Source of the DNA: Moringa oleifera
Lineage: Eukaryota; Streptophyta; Magnoliopsida; Brassicales; Moringaceae
DNA length: 64,000 bases
Assembly: GCA_021397835.1 (NCBI GenBank)
Contig: JAJFZO010000191.1
Coordinates: forward strand, 3,043,001-3,107,000
Reading direction: 5' to 3'
The notes beneath the pieces were generated by a model that saw nothing but the letters and a program-made list of their open reading frames with translations, was not told the DNA's origin and did no database searches. The position numbers were made by a program, and so were the translations under genes. Within the stretch, counting starts at the first letter, position 1. Each line of letters starts with the position of its first letter. Of the stretch, positions 43,101 through 55,998 are shown in pieces.

Positions 43101-44204
43101 ACCTCTTCAAAGAAAAGCTTGGAATTGTTCTTGACAAAGAAGACGAAATGGATTCTATCGTAGCTGGTGCAAACTTTCTTCTTAAGGTGGGATTCTTATT
43201 CTTGAGAAAACCTTTTGTTGATAAAAGAATGGAGACATATGACATTTGATACGTGTATATATATATATCACTAGGAGGCATAGCATTTTAAAGTTTTAGT
43301 GGAGATTTTGGTGGTGTTAGAGATTCATAGAACATATACATCAAAATGAAGATCCAGATCCAACTGCTTTTAGGAATTAAAAAGCCAACAACTACCTACA
43401 TGTGTATTGTTTTTTGCAGCTCAAAAGGTGCTGGTGAACTAATGGAAGGATGTAGTAATTGCATTATCCTTTCGGTCACTATTTGTGATGGTAGTACTTA
43501 TGATAACTGTAATCTGATTTTTATCTCTTAGAAGTTCAAATTTTAGTTGATGTCTATCTTGTTTATGATTGCTCCAACAGGAAACAATAAGGATCTTGTT
43601 AGATTTGGAAATTTTTGGCATTTGATACGTGGATCAGAACTCATTGATGTTGTTGAAAAAGTCGTACATGATAACCTCTTTAATTTCAAACTTGGACAGT
43701 TATGTTTGTTTTATGGCATATTATTAGCAATATATTTTCTGGTAGGGTCACTGCTGTTGAACAAATTTTTCTTCAAATATTGTCATGAAAATAGTGCACA
43801 CGTTGCCTTTTTATTCTTTTTGCCTAACAAACAGTTTGCCTGCATTCTGATTTTTCTTAGAGTAGGCAATCAACCAGGAAGCTTTCACGTACATTGATGG
43901 TCAGAAGGAATACGTGCAGATAGACCATAATGATTTGTTCCCTTATCTTCTTGTTAACATTGGCTCTGGTGTTAGCATGATGAAGGTATTATTCCAATAT
44001 AAGTTGTTTTATTAGGTATTCTTCTAATATTAAAACTGTGGGTATCGGGTAAATCTTTTGTAAACGAGGAGGTTTTTTGTAGGTTGTATAGAAATTCTGA
44101 CCTCTAAAGGCTAAATACACTTGTAAAGGGTTGCACCCTTTTGCTATATAAACTTTGATTGTTTATGACCAACGCCACGCCAACACCCCACCACCCACCC
44201 ACCC

Positions 44205-44251
<47 letters not shown>

Positions 44252-46235
44252 AAAGAAAAAGAAAGAAGTATTAGTTGTTTTATTACTACTTTTACTATCA
44301 AATATCTGATGCTTTTATTCTTGTTCTTTAATAGGTGGATGGAGATGGCAAACATGAACGAGTTAGTGGAACAAATCTTGGAGGAGGCACTTTTTGGGGC
44401 TTGGGAAGGCTTCTAACAAAATGCCAAAGGTAATTTCATTATTCTCTTTTGTTTTGAGTAGCTATGGATCCCTTCATACAGTGTTCCCTTTTAGCACGTG
44501 TATTTTCTATCTCAGTTTTGATGAGTTGCTGGAGTTGAGTCATCGTGGCAATAATAGAGTGATAGACATGCTTGTTGGGGACATTTATGGTGGAATGGAC
44601 TACTCAAAGGTAATGGATCTAAGTCTTTGATTAGTAAGATTATAATCTCTCTTTGAAGTCTTTTTGTAATGAAAATCACAATTCTGTTGGGATGACAAGA
44701 ACATGCAACCTTCCATTTTAGTTGCATGACTTAAGTGGTGATTTGAACTGTAACTTCTTTAATGGTCGCAGTTTGGTCTCTCATCCACAACTATTGCATC
44801 CAGCTTTGGCAAGGCAATTAATAAAGAGCTTGAACATTGCAAGCCTGAAGATATCTCCAGGTCTCTTTTGAGAATGATATCAAACAATATTGGCCAGGTT
44901 AGTTGCTGTTTAACTAACTTTTTTGCAGGCCATAAATAAACTACATGTCAGCAGCGATGTTTAGTAAGTTGCATGCTTGGTGGAGCAGCATGGTCATCGA
45001 TTAAAAGGCTTGGGCAGCTTAGTGTCAGTCCATCTTTCTCACAAGCTTGATAACCTATAGTGGTTGAGGTTGCCTCAGCCACTATTGTGTTGATAGATCC
45101 TTTTTCTAGCATGCATAACATATATTGTTTTCCCTTCATTTCTTCTTCCTCACTTCCCTTCAGCAATGCAGCATAAAATACTCTGATTATTCTCTACATT
45201 GAGCAAAATAAATAACGTTTTTCTTTTACCTTTGTCTTTTAGGTTTTACTTTTTTGTTGTGGATTTTCTGTCATTCATTTCTTTGGATACATAGTTTAGA
45301 CCAAACATTGTCGTCTTTTATATCAAGCATTAGTAGCTGATCCAAATAGGTCCTATGAGTTATAGTTTACATGTTTGGGTTTCAGATGACTTAATTTTGT
45401 TTCCTGCCTCCAGATATCTTACTTGAATGCACTCCGATTTGGTCTTAAGCGGATATTTTTTGGTGGATTTTTCATTCGTGGTCAATCATATACCATGGAC
45501 ACAATATCAGTTGCAGTTCATTACTGGTAATTATTAAACAGCTTCCATTTCACAGCTTGGAAATAAAATGCATTCTCTTTCTCCCCTTGTTTCTGACTGA
45601 TTCAACATGTATAACGATCAACATTTGGAGATGAATATATTTCATTTTGCACGTTGTAACATTTTTAAGGTTCAAGATACACTAAAATAGGGGAGACATA
45701 AGGAGAGAAAATGTCAGGAACTGGATAGTTAATAAGCTTACCACATGTTAAACAGAATGGTAGTTTTCCTGCAGACACAAAAATGAACTTTAATGGCAAG
45801 GTCAACTATTTGGAGGAAGATTTACCTTCTGCCTTTGTACCTTGGTTTTCATTTGTTATTCTCCCTTCTTCCCTTCTAGTTTTTCCACCTCAGATGTCTG
45901 GGTCAAATTATCCATAATGATGCAGCATTCTGTAGCTTTATTTTTGGTTCTCCAATCACCATTTTTTCCTTTAGCTTTCACTGCCATATATCACTGTTCA
46001 TTTTCCTTTCAGGTCTAAAGGTGAGGCAAAAGCAATGTTTTTGCGACATGAAGGCTTTCTTGGTGCATTGGGTGCGTTCACAAGCTATGAGAAGAAGAAT
46101 CTCAATGACTTGATGCTATATTCGAAGAGATTATTGAACTATGCCTCATGCCCTGGAGATGAGACTTGTTGCTCGCAAAATGTGGATTTGAATGACAATG
46201 ACAGTATAGAGTTTTGCATCAAAGCAGCAATTTAG
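40189..46235 (+). CDS. PANK1: Pantothenate kinase, type II, monofunctional
   Basis: Phosphorylates pantothenate with ATP, the first and rate-limiting step of coenzyme A synthesis. Ten exons: 40189-40276, 40908-41117, 42553-42605, 43070-43186, 43866-43985, 44335-44429, 44516-44609, 44772-44897, 45414-45526, 46013-46235, giving 412 residues. Family marks: LALDIGGSLIKLVYFS (ATP-binding, from residue 24), ATGGGAYKF (118-126), VNIGSGVSM (186-194), LGGGTFWGLG (211-220), and RFGLKRIFFGGFFIRG near the end. There is no DUF89 phosphatase extension, so it corresponds to the short PANK1 form rather than the bifunctional PANK2 form. The C-terminal tail after FTSYEKKNLNDL is longer than I recall for Arabidopsis. 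Intron 5 contains an extreme poly-C/poly-A tract. A decayed copy of the last exon lies at 60.5 kb. Confidence 0.93.
44179..44254. repeat. Poly-C/poly-A tract in pantothenate kinase intron 5
   Basis: Several CACC/ACCC units are followed by 36 consecutive C (44206-44241) and then 13 A. It ends about 80 bases before the 3' splice site at 44334. The minus strand is a run of 36 G with strong quadruplex potential. Length is likely unstable and the assembled number may be approximate. Confidence 0.9.
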
Positions 46236-47237
46236 CAAATACAGGATTTTCTACCTAGGATCCATATACCTCCGACCAGAAAATGTAAGTCTTAATTGAA
46301 TTTTTCCTTTTTGCAACCCTCTAGCCGCTAGGAAGAGGTAAGCTTGTGTAGGGTGTAATACAGTCAAAGACATTTTTAGGACCAGTAAGCTCAAAGACAT
46401 ACATAAAAACAAGAATGAGGGAACTATGAGCCAAAATCGCACAATATTATTCTTGTAACATGCCCATGTAGGTATTTCTAGATTTATTGTGCCATATTTT
46501 GGTACTTCTATTGTTTGAGGAAAATGATTTCCTACCTTAACAGCAGATTTGTTTCCCTTGAATTTTTATTGTCTTTTGGCTCCATTTCTGCTGAACTTCC
46601 TTCAGAATGATTTAAAATCAGAAATATCAGGTTATCGATCAGCTTAAGAGTTCCTTCTAGAGCCGTGGAATATATTTCACCTGCAAAGACTGCTCATCCT
46701 CTCATATCCGATAATCCGAAGGGGTGGGTGCCACAAGAGGGGCTTTATTGTTCAATGGCAGTTGATGTGTTCACCACAAGATTTGATAATATATGCATCC
46801 CCATGCTTTCAGTCTCCATAAGTTTGCTCCTGCCACTCTCTTTCATCTTTCAGAGGGGCCTTATTGTTCAATGGCAGTTGAAGTGTTCAGCACAAGATTT
46901 GATAATATATGCAACCACATGCCTTCAGTCTCCACAGGTTTGCTCCTGCCACTCCGTTTCATCTTTCCTTGAAGTGGCCTTAAAATTGTCAAGAGTTTCA
47001 TGCTTTCAGGTTCATCATTATGCATGCTCAGCTAATTCTCTTTGTTACAAGCTATTGGTGTTGGAAGCTGAAGAGAGCTCTGCAAAGATGTGAAAGAGTT
47101 GATAATTTATTGGTAGGAAGTAAGGGTTTAGCTTCCTTCTAAATAGAGTTTCTGCTGCATTATAAGTAATAAAGAGACCAACAAAATAATGGATGATACA
47201 ACATTATTTTCTTTTAATAGAAATACAACATTATATT
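46236..47237. other. 3' regions of convergent pantothenate kinase and DUF220 genes
   Basis: Bases 46236-46650 are the pantothenate kinase 3' UTR or flank; a decayed duplicate of this part is present at 60.6-60.9 kb. Bases 46739-46970 hold a 116-bp tandem duplication, listed separately. The open frame spanning it (46665-47093) looks accidental because it consists largely of the duplicated unit and matches no family I know. Confidence 0.6.
46739..46970. repeat. 116-bp tandem duplication
   Basis: Two adjacent units start at 46739 and 46855 with ggggc(t/c)ttattgttcaa and end with ctttcatcttt-like sequence. They differ at roughly ten positions by eye (for example gatgtgttcacc versus gaagtgttcagc). 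The units keep a single reading frame on the plus strand because 116 is not a multiple of three and the second is read in another frame. Confidence 0.9.
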
Positions 47238-48845
47238 TTATCCCCTTGATTGCTTTACCCTTCTCCTTCTCAAAGCCCATCTTTCTTTAATATCAGATAT
47301 TTGATCAAGTCTGCATCCATCAGTGCTTCCCTTAGATGTGTCTACATCTGAATTTGATTCGTTGGCATCAAAACCTCCCCTAATTCTAGCAGCCTCAGCA
47401 AGCAGATCGTTTATCAGCATCTCAGTTGTCTTGGTGGTAATTCCTCTCAGATACCAGGAAATCGGTGGGGGTGGCACAAGAGCAGGCTGTATCAGTTGGT
47501 CTAGAGTCACCTTTGATCCTATCCTTCCCCTTCCTTTCGTGCATGAATCATAGTCTTCCCATGTTTTTGGTTTGAAAGGGAAGCACACTTTTTCATCAAC
47601 AAAAATTGGTTCCACTTGCCAGCATCCTTCAAATTTCTTCATGAAACCTGTTTTTATTTGTTTGAACTTCATCTGCCAAAACATTGAATATCAGAAGAGA
47701 AACAGGTGATACCCACTGCAGGGTTTCACTGAAACAACTGCGATTCGATGTAAATCAACAAAATGAACTTCAAAAGAAGCCAGAGGTCCTTACTGAGTGA
47801 TCTTCTCTATTCTGATCCACCATAACATGAACTGCAATGGTACCCGACCACCAAAGGAACTTCCACAAGGCCGCTTGCTCCACTTCAACCACCTGCCTTG
47901 AACCTTCATCAACCAACACCTTTCTTGATATAACTTCCTGAAAACACTCCGAGTATCATGAAATATGAATAGAGAAAATCTGATAAAGAGAATATGATCA
48001 GAAGATACGGCTTACCTTAATATTCTTGAAAATCCTTTTATTATCAGGGTCAGTCACAATATTATACACTGCATCGGGGGGCAACCCAACATTCACTTCC
48101 ACACTGAGGTTGCAAAGAGAACCTTTCGGTACACTGACCTGCCAAGAATTGTATTAGATTACGAAAAACTTCAGGCTAAGCAGCCAAAGAAGCTATCATT
48201 CCATAAGAATATACTAGAAATGAAGTTGTAAACTTGTTATGAGAAAATTATCCGGTTTTCTGACCTAAAGTTTCTCATCAAGCTCAATGGACTAATACAA
48301 TAGAAAAAGAAGAGTAATATTATGACAAATGAAGACAAAATTTCTTTGATTCATATCAGAATTTCTTTCATTTCAGTGCCCGAAAGAAAGTTTCTAAAGA
48401 AAAGTAGAACTTTATTGCTTAAATTTCCTCACCTTTATCTTTGGAGGTTGATCAACCCATGAAGGGTTTTCTCTCCAAGGTCGCAATTGCTTCTCCATAT
48501 CAATCTGCAAAGCATTAGATGGCTCTTTCTCCTCCCTCATAAAAGAGTTCATGGAGCTTCTTCCCTCATTATCCTTCACTAATCTATTGAGCTGTGACTG
48601 TGACAACAATGGAGGCTTTAGAAATCTCATGTAACTTCAAAACCTATTAACAGTGAGACGGAAAATTAAGGAGCTTCCACACACAAAAACACATGAAGAT
48701 AATGACTCACCTTAAGACAACTTTGAAATTTGTGTGGGAGCTGAACAAAAATAGTAGAAATAGCAGGATCAAACACCCCAGGAATTCCATTTCTCTTGTT
48801 ATTGTGAGTATCTCCCCTCATTTTGGCAACTTCTGCCTCACACAT
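47238..48845 (-). CDS. DUF220 family protein
   Basis: Plant-specific family with a START/SRPBCC-like ligand-binding fold; no biochemical role is established that I know of. Five exons read leftwards: 48845-48711, 48615-48433, 48138-48016, 47937-47794, 47672-47238, giving 339 residues with all junctions in phase 0. Recognisable family segments are [52 protein letters not shown], and [20 protein letters not shown]. The C-terminal tail is basic ([13 protein letters not shown]), which might serve nuclear targeting (inference). The acceptor at 48616 is one of two or three possibilities, so the junction after the first exon could shift by a few residues. A 5' leader exon near 49490-49570 with an intron of about 640 bases is likely. 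By memory the relative At1g70480 sits beside an ARF gene. Confidence 0.75.
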
Positions 48846-50870
48846 TAAATCTGAAAATTTCCATAAATTTTGGTTGGCTCAATGAGGGGAACACGTATTA
48901 GTTCATTGCTTTTGGAGAGAATATAACTAAATCTCCAATTTAAGGCAGAATATATATATTATCATAGGCAACAAGTAATGGGTCTCATCACAGCATCAAT
49001 ACAAATGATTCAGCAGCTGCTAATTGACACCCAACTGAAGAGAATTTGTCAATAGTAAGAACAAGAAAGTTCATAACAGTGTTAGTTCACCCAATTGATC
49101 TACAGATCTCAAACAAGAATTTAGTTAAGCTGCATCTGCCTGCCGAGTAAGTGAACAAAATTTCAACTGGGTCTTAACCAGATCAAACAAGCAACTTACA
49201 TAAACATAATTACATGGAAATATAATCAAATTAGTTCAGTTTTCAAAGAAAACCTCAAGAGAAGCAAGCGACCAAATAGAAACAATACCAAGTCATAACT
49301 TCAAATCCCAAATTACAAACATAAAGTCGATAAATAAAATGAATTTGACTTGAATGATTTACAGGAAGAATAATCACATCAAGGTTTAGCAGCAAACTTT
49401 CGAAACTAGAAAGACCCAGAAGCTCAAATGACAGATCTAAATAGGCTATAATAATTAAAGCTGAGAACCAGAGAGAATGGACATACTCACAGAGAAACCC
49501 GCAGAAGCAGAGTATACATTAAACTACGGAATCTAAAAAGAGCTGAGCACAAATCTCTAGTGGGCAATAGGAAATTGACACATCCATCTTTGGGGTGGTT
49601 GTACTTTTCATCCGGGTGTGGAAACTAAGCATGCGGACAGGCCAATCCAGAAATACTGTAGTGTTCAGCTTTGAAAAGTCTAATTAGAGCGTAGACCTCA
49701 AATGGTTTTCCTGTAGACCTCCATGAGCCCGGTTGTTGTCCTCATCATCTCTACTTGTCCGCAGGGAATCATTACCACCTTGGACCATTTGTCCCCGTGT
49801 CAGAATGATTTATAAACATTTTTTCTGCATTGCATGCGTGATTCGTTGGAACGCATCAAAATTTCCTATTCATTTCATAATTCCCATGCTTATATTAATT
49901 TGCTTCAAGCAGATGCCGCTTGCCAAATGCCTAAATGGCTAAACTTCTTCTCCATGAACTTTTATGAACTGCCAGACCTTCAGTGATAGTCCCATATATA
50001 TATGTATATATATACACAGCATGCAGAAATGCCTTTGGGTATTAACAAGGGACAAGTATGTTCCATCAACCACCAAGTTAAACGTTGCCCACATGGCAAG
50101 AAGAATTCATCTTTGTCATGCATGGAAAATGTTAGAAACAGAATTCAAATAAAGAAATAGTTTCAAGTGGCATATTATTGTTACTTTTTTGAAGAGAAAA
50201 TTTGTTCTTCATATTCCACAATAAAAGATTTATGAAATTTTTATAAAATAAAATATAACGTTGAATCTTGCATTTGTAAAATTATGATAAATAATATTTA
50301 TATTATTTATAGAAAAAGAAATTTATTTTTTACCATAAAAATAAATACCAATATTAAACTATAAATATATGAAGAATTTTTAAACAGACATGTCAAGATG
50401 TAATGGTTATATCTATTATGTTTTTTATAACTATTATGTTACATGTGTGTATCATTTATTATTATTATTATTTTAAAGTGAGATAAGCATCTAACTTATT
50501 ATCTTGAAAATATCCAATAATCTTCATTATTTTCAAATATTAGAAATTCTAAATATCATGATATCTTGCAATGAACTATTACATAGCAAAAATTTATTAC
50601 AACAAATCAGAATAATATGATAGCGTAAGCTTTGAACCCTATATTCTGAATCATTAGTTGTATAAATTTTACAACTGTGATCATCAATACAAATTACTAT
50701 TTACTAATACTTAAGGCTATAAAACATTTTGTCATGTTTATTAAGTGTTTTTAAACACAACCTCTTCATTTTTAAATTGCAGGGACCAAAAGCATTATGT
50801 TACATTGGGATAGAAATACCAAAATTAGTTTAGTACTATCACTTATATAATGTAGTTTGACTAGCTCATT
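48846..50870. other. DUF220 leader intron, promoter and spacer
   Basis: Bases 48846-49490 are most likely the leader intron of the DUF220 gene, with its first exon near 49490-49570 on the minus strand. Bases 49570-50150 have ordinary composition with no recognised gene. From 50160 the DNA becomes AT-rich, leading into the copia remnants. Confidence 0.5.
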
Positions 50871-53264
50871 GAACTCAAGAGAAGACTTAGTATCAGGTAT
50901 TGAGTTGGAGTTTCACCATTAATGATTTAATTCAATGAGCTTAAGACTCATTCCTTTTGTTATTTTGTTCATCAAGTCCCTAGTTAATCTTTTTGTAAAG
51001 TGATCAGCTATATTTTAACTTGATTTAATACAAAATTAATAGTCTCTCAAATAATTGTACCTTATTCCAATATGTTTAAAGGTTCTGTTTCATACTTGAC
51101 TATAAGCTAATGTTGTAACAATATCATATATAATAATTGATGCTCTAAGCTTGGGCCACAAAGATATTTCAAATAACAAGTCTTGAAGCCATTCAGCTTC
51201 GTTACTCGCTAAATTAAAGTTACAAATTCTGTAGCCATAGTGAAAATTGTTATGGAAGTATGTTTCTCGAAACCCCAAGAAATTGGACCACCATCAAGCA
51301 TAAAGATCCACCTATAATTGTAGTTCCTGATCATTCTTATAAGTAACCTAACTAGTATCAAAATACCCTTTTAAAACAGAAGGATAACCCGAATAATTTA
51401 TGCTATAATCCTAGTTGGTTTTCTTTAGATACTTTAAAATTTTTCTTACATAATGCAAATGCATGTCACTTGGATTTGTTTTGCCAACTATATAAGTTAT
51501 GTTTAACTTAGTACATGTCATTGCATACATCAAGTGTCCTATCATTTTTGCATACTCCAATTGTGATATAAGATTTTATTCATTCTTAACAAAGTTTATG
51601 TTCGAATCAAAAAGTGTTACGGCTAGTATATAATCAGAGTGGTCGAATTTATTGAGGACCTTTTCAATATAATGTGATTGAGATAGTGTGATACTATCTT
51701 GATCTCTTAAAATTCTAATTTCAAGGATGGTATCATCCTTACCTATATTTTTCATATCAAAACTACTAGATAAGAATGATTTGGTAGTTTCAACTTGATC
51801 TAAATTGGTTCCAAAATTCATGTCATCCTCATACAAATAAATAATGACACTCTTTCGTTTATTGAATTTGTGTGAACACATTTATCAAATTCATTAATCT
51901 TGAAGCCTAAATAAGTACAACTTGATCAAATTTCTAGTGTCACTACTTTGATATTTGTTCAGTCCATACAAACACTTCATAAGTTTACAGACCTTATGTT
52001 TTTTATCAAGTACAATAAAATCTTTAGGATATTCCATACATAGTGCTTCTTCATCCAATTTACCATTTAGGAATTTTTTTTAAACATCTACTTGATGAAT
52101 TACCATTTGTAAATTCAAGCAACTATTATTGCAACAATTATTGCTAATGGTGAATAAATATCAAAGTGATCGATACCTTACTTTTGGGTAAACTTTCTAT
52201 CTACTAATCTGACTTTAAACTTATTAATGGTTCAATTTACCTTTTTTTATTAAAAAAATCCATTTACAATCAATTGGTTTGTAACCATGTGAAAGGTACG
52301 GTCAACCAATTTTTCAAATTTTGTTTCCCATAATTGAATTATCTCATCATTTATAGCTTTTTCCAAAAGGAAACATCTTGTGATTACATTGTTTATACTT
52401 TGGGACTAACTTTCGTATTGAAGTCATAAGGAATTTGATTGCTTGTTAATTATCTTGTTCCATCAACAAAGAGATCATGAAGAAATAAGAACTACAGATT
52501 TTTGGTTTCGTTCCTCTTTTGCTCCTTTGAAGTTCGAGGATTTCATCTTCACTATCATTTTTTAAAGTTTTTTTTTTCTTTTATCAAGAACTCATTTTTG
52601 TTCTAAAATTTAATTTGTCACTTATCTTAAGAATAGATTTAAATATGTTTTCCTCAAAAGTAGCATCTCTAGACTCAAATATAGTATTTATTGAAATTAG
52701 CCTATTAGATTTTATATAACCATAAATTTATGTAGAAACTTTGCTATTATGTGTATATCCCAAGAAGATGTACTGGACACCTGTTTCACCTTTTTTTTTT
52801 TTTTCATATTTAGGTTCAAGTACTTCGAATATTGCCCTACACCCTAAATTCTTAATTTAGGTTAGGTTTTCTTTTATTCTAAAACTCATACTCCTTTTAT
52901 TAGGAAATTTTATTTAAAATTAATATGGCATGTTGTAAGTGATGCTTCATCTAAAAATCTTGGCCTAAATAGAACTTATCCTTCTTTAATCACAAGTATT
53001 TTAGAAATATAAGAATTTTTGTTCTCATCTTGCATACAAAATTCTTCTTCAACATGAAGATGGTTAGCAAGATTATTAACAGTAATGTCTCCCTTTTTGT
53101 GTTTAATGCCTCTTTTAAAACCTTTTCAAGAAGGGGTAGTTTATCAATTAAAAAACTTACAACAATAATTTCATTTACATGCATTTTTATGTTGTGAAAA
53201 ATGATTCAAAATTATTTGTCTCTACCATTAATCATCTTTAATGCAAAATTTTCAAGAAACAATG
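50871..53264 (-). mobile_element. Ty1/copia remnant, copy A (internally deleted, decayed)
   Basis: Minus-strand reading from the right edge shows a Gag segment (a LPLLEKVLKEAL-like helix, then a VEEE-type block, about 53000-53170). It then jumps to the integrase C-terminal region, with WGEALLTACH- and KPNLxxLxxxG-like traces at 52850-52960. Reverse transcriptase follows (CLYGLN at about 51980, YEDDMNFGTN at 51830 in place of YVDD, LSQSHYIEKVLNKF at 51690), then RNase H (NEAEWLQDLLFEISLWP at about 51170). Gag C-terminus, protease and integrase core are missing. Many stops and frameshifts make it non-functional. No LTRs were recognised. Bases 51141-53264 form the unit that is duplicated in tandem. 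Confidence 0.85.
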
Positions 53265-55417
53265 GTGCTATAAGCATAGGTATTGCAAATAACAAGTCTC
53301 GAAGCCACTTAGCTTCTTTACTAGGTGAAGTTAAAATTACAAATTATATAGCCATAGTGAAAATCCTTATGCAAGTTTGTTTCTTGGAACCCCGAGAAAT
53401 TAGATCACCACCAAGTATAAAGATCTACCTAGTAATTGTACTGCATGATCATTCTTATAAGTAATCCAACTAGCATCAAAATATTTTTCTAAAACAGAAA
53501 GATAATTCATATAATTTATATCGTGATCTTTATTAATTTTCTTTAGATACCTTAAAATTCTTCTTACACAATGCCAATGCATGTCACTTGGATCTTGTGA
53601 ACTTATTTGTTTCGCTAACTGCATAAGTTATGTCTAACCTTATAGATGTCATTGCTTACGTTAAGCATTCTATCACTTTCGCATGCATGAATGATATAGA
53701 ATTTCTATCATTCTTAACAAAGTTTATGCTTAGATTAAAAAAAAAAAACATTAAGGCTATATACAATTACAGTGCTTAAATAAAATTGAGAACTTTTTCA
53801 ATATTATGTGATTGAGATAAAGTGATACTATCTTAATCTCAACATTTTAATTCCAATAATAATATCAGCCTTACCTATGTCTTTCATATCAAATTAGACA
53901 AGAATGCTTTGGTACTTTCAATTTGATTTAAGTCATTTTCAAAAATCAACATGTCATTCACATATCGATAATGACACTCATTCCTTCATTGAATTTGCTT
54001 CAAACACATTTATCAAATTCATTAATGAATCTTAAAGCCTAAGCAAGTATGACTTGATTAAATTTTTGGTGCCATTGCTTTGATATTTATTTTGGTCCAT
54101 ACAAACGCTTCATAAGTTTACATGCCTTATGTTCTTGACCAGATGCAATAAAATCTTCAAGTTATTCTTTATATACTTCATCATCTAATTCACCTTTCAA
54201 CGATTATTTGATGAATTACCAATTTATAAATTGAAGCACATGCAATGAATATCGTTATTATTGCAATTCTTACTGATGATGAATAAGTGTCAAAGTAATC
54301 AATGTCTTACTTTTGATTAGGAAAGCCTCTCCGTTAATCTGGCTTTAAACTTATCAATGGTTCAACTTACTTTTTTTTTGTTTAAAAAAAATCAATTTAC
54401 AGCCAAATGGTTTATAATCCATGTGGATGTCAATCAATTTTTCAAGTTTTGTTTCCCATAATTGAATTCATCTCATCATTTATAGTTTCTTTTCAAAACA
54501 CTATATTTTATGATTCCATTGCTTATATTTTGGGATCAACTTCCGCATTGAAGCAATAAAGAATCCAATTACTTATTGATACTCTTCTTCCTTCAACTAA
54601 GAACATGAAGAAATCAAAACTATAGATTTTTGGTTTCCTTACTCATTTACTCTTTCAAAGTTTCAGGATTTCATCCTTGGTGCCAATTTCTAAAACATTT
54701 TTTCCTCTATCAAGAACTTGTTTTTATTTTAAAATTTTATCATTTATCTTAGGAATAGATTTTAATCTATTTTTCTCAAGAGCAGTATCTCTAGACTCAA
54801 TTATAATATTTACTAAAATTTAGCTACTAAATTCTATAATCATAAACTTACACATAAATTTTGCTATATTATATGTGCATATCCCAAGAAGATACGCAGT
54901 TGATGCCACTTTCATTTTTTTTTTTTTTCTGTTTCAGTTGAGGTACTTCGACAATTGCCCTAAACCCTAAATTCTTAATTTAGATTAAGTTTCTTTTTAT
55001 TCTAAAATTTATAAAAGATAGTTTTACTCCTTTTTATTAGGAATTTTATTTAAAATATGATGTGTTGTAAGCAATCATTCACCTCAAAACCTTTGCTTAA
55101 AACAGAACTTGCTAGATTGTTTTTTCTTTAATCACAAGCAATTTAAAAATATAAGAATTTTTATTTTCATCCTACATGCGAAATTTCTTTTTAACATAAA
55201 AATGTAATTAGTAAGATTATTATCAAGAGTAATGTCTTTCTTTTTTTGTTTAAATAATTCTTTTAAAATCTTTTTAAAAAGAGATAGTTTATCAATTAGA
55301 GAACTTACAACAATAATTAATCTCATTTATGTACATTTTGTGTTGTGAAAAATGATTCAACTTATTTTTATCTCTGCAATCAACCATCTTTAATGCAAAA
55401 TTTTGAAGAAACAATGG
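53265..55417 (-). mobile_element. Ty1/copia remnant, copy B (tandem duplicate of copy A)
   Basis: Matches 51141-53264 along its whole length, in the same order and orientation, at roughly 85 percent identity by eye with small indels. Landmarks pair up: aaataacaagtct at 51171 and 53287; gccatagtgaaaat in both; the Gag end at 53100 and 55260; and caatggt at 53260 and 55412. It carries the same Gag-to-integrase internal deletion as copy A. Coding frames are destroyed by stops and frameshifts. Confidence 0.88.
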
Positions 55418-55998
55418 TAAGCCTCTTAAAAGATTTTGCTTTAATTTCTGTAAAATTAGAACATTTTGATGGGATACTTTTTCTTAAGTTGACAGAAACA
55501 AATTCATTTTCTGTTATTATTTTTGTTAGATTTTATTTTATTCAATAAGAGATTTTTGTAAATTTTTTATTACACAATAAAAAGTAAATTTTACCTAAAA
55601 AACAGTGATACACTACTTGACTTGAAGCTATTAATTATTTCCTTAAGGGAATTATATTTTTGGAAAAAAAAAAGTAGATAAAACACAATAAGTCCTTTTA
55701 TATTAATTTGACTCCCCAATCATTATAAGTTTTATGACCATTCTCAACATAAAAATGAACTGCAAATGGAAAAACACCCAGACCAAACATAATTGTATAA
55801 CTTACAGACACTGAATCTATAAAGTTCCAGAGCTTAAACTGATACTAAATTAAGATAATAAAAAAGGATGGAGTTGAAAGGAGCAGCTTGAAAATCATCA
55901 GAGCATCTCAATCCCATGCATCACAGGCGGAAGTCTCTAGCTTCAGAGCAAACCTACTCATAGTAGACCCATCCTTCTTGGGGAGTATCCTCACTGCT
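55418..55998. other. Spacer and nucleoredoxin 3' UTR
   Basis: AT-rich sequence without a recognisable gene. The last 150-200 bases before 55998 have mixed composition and are probably the 3' UTR of the minus-strand nucleoredoxin-like gene. Confidence 0.5.

Noticed and set aside
44104..44416. Poly-Gly and poly-Pro open frames
   Set aside because: Products of the C36 homopolymer inside an intron, not genes.
46665..47093. 142-codon open frame downstream of pantothenate kinase
   Set aside because: Created by the 116-bp tandem duplication; the two units are read in different frames and neither resembles a protein family.
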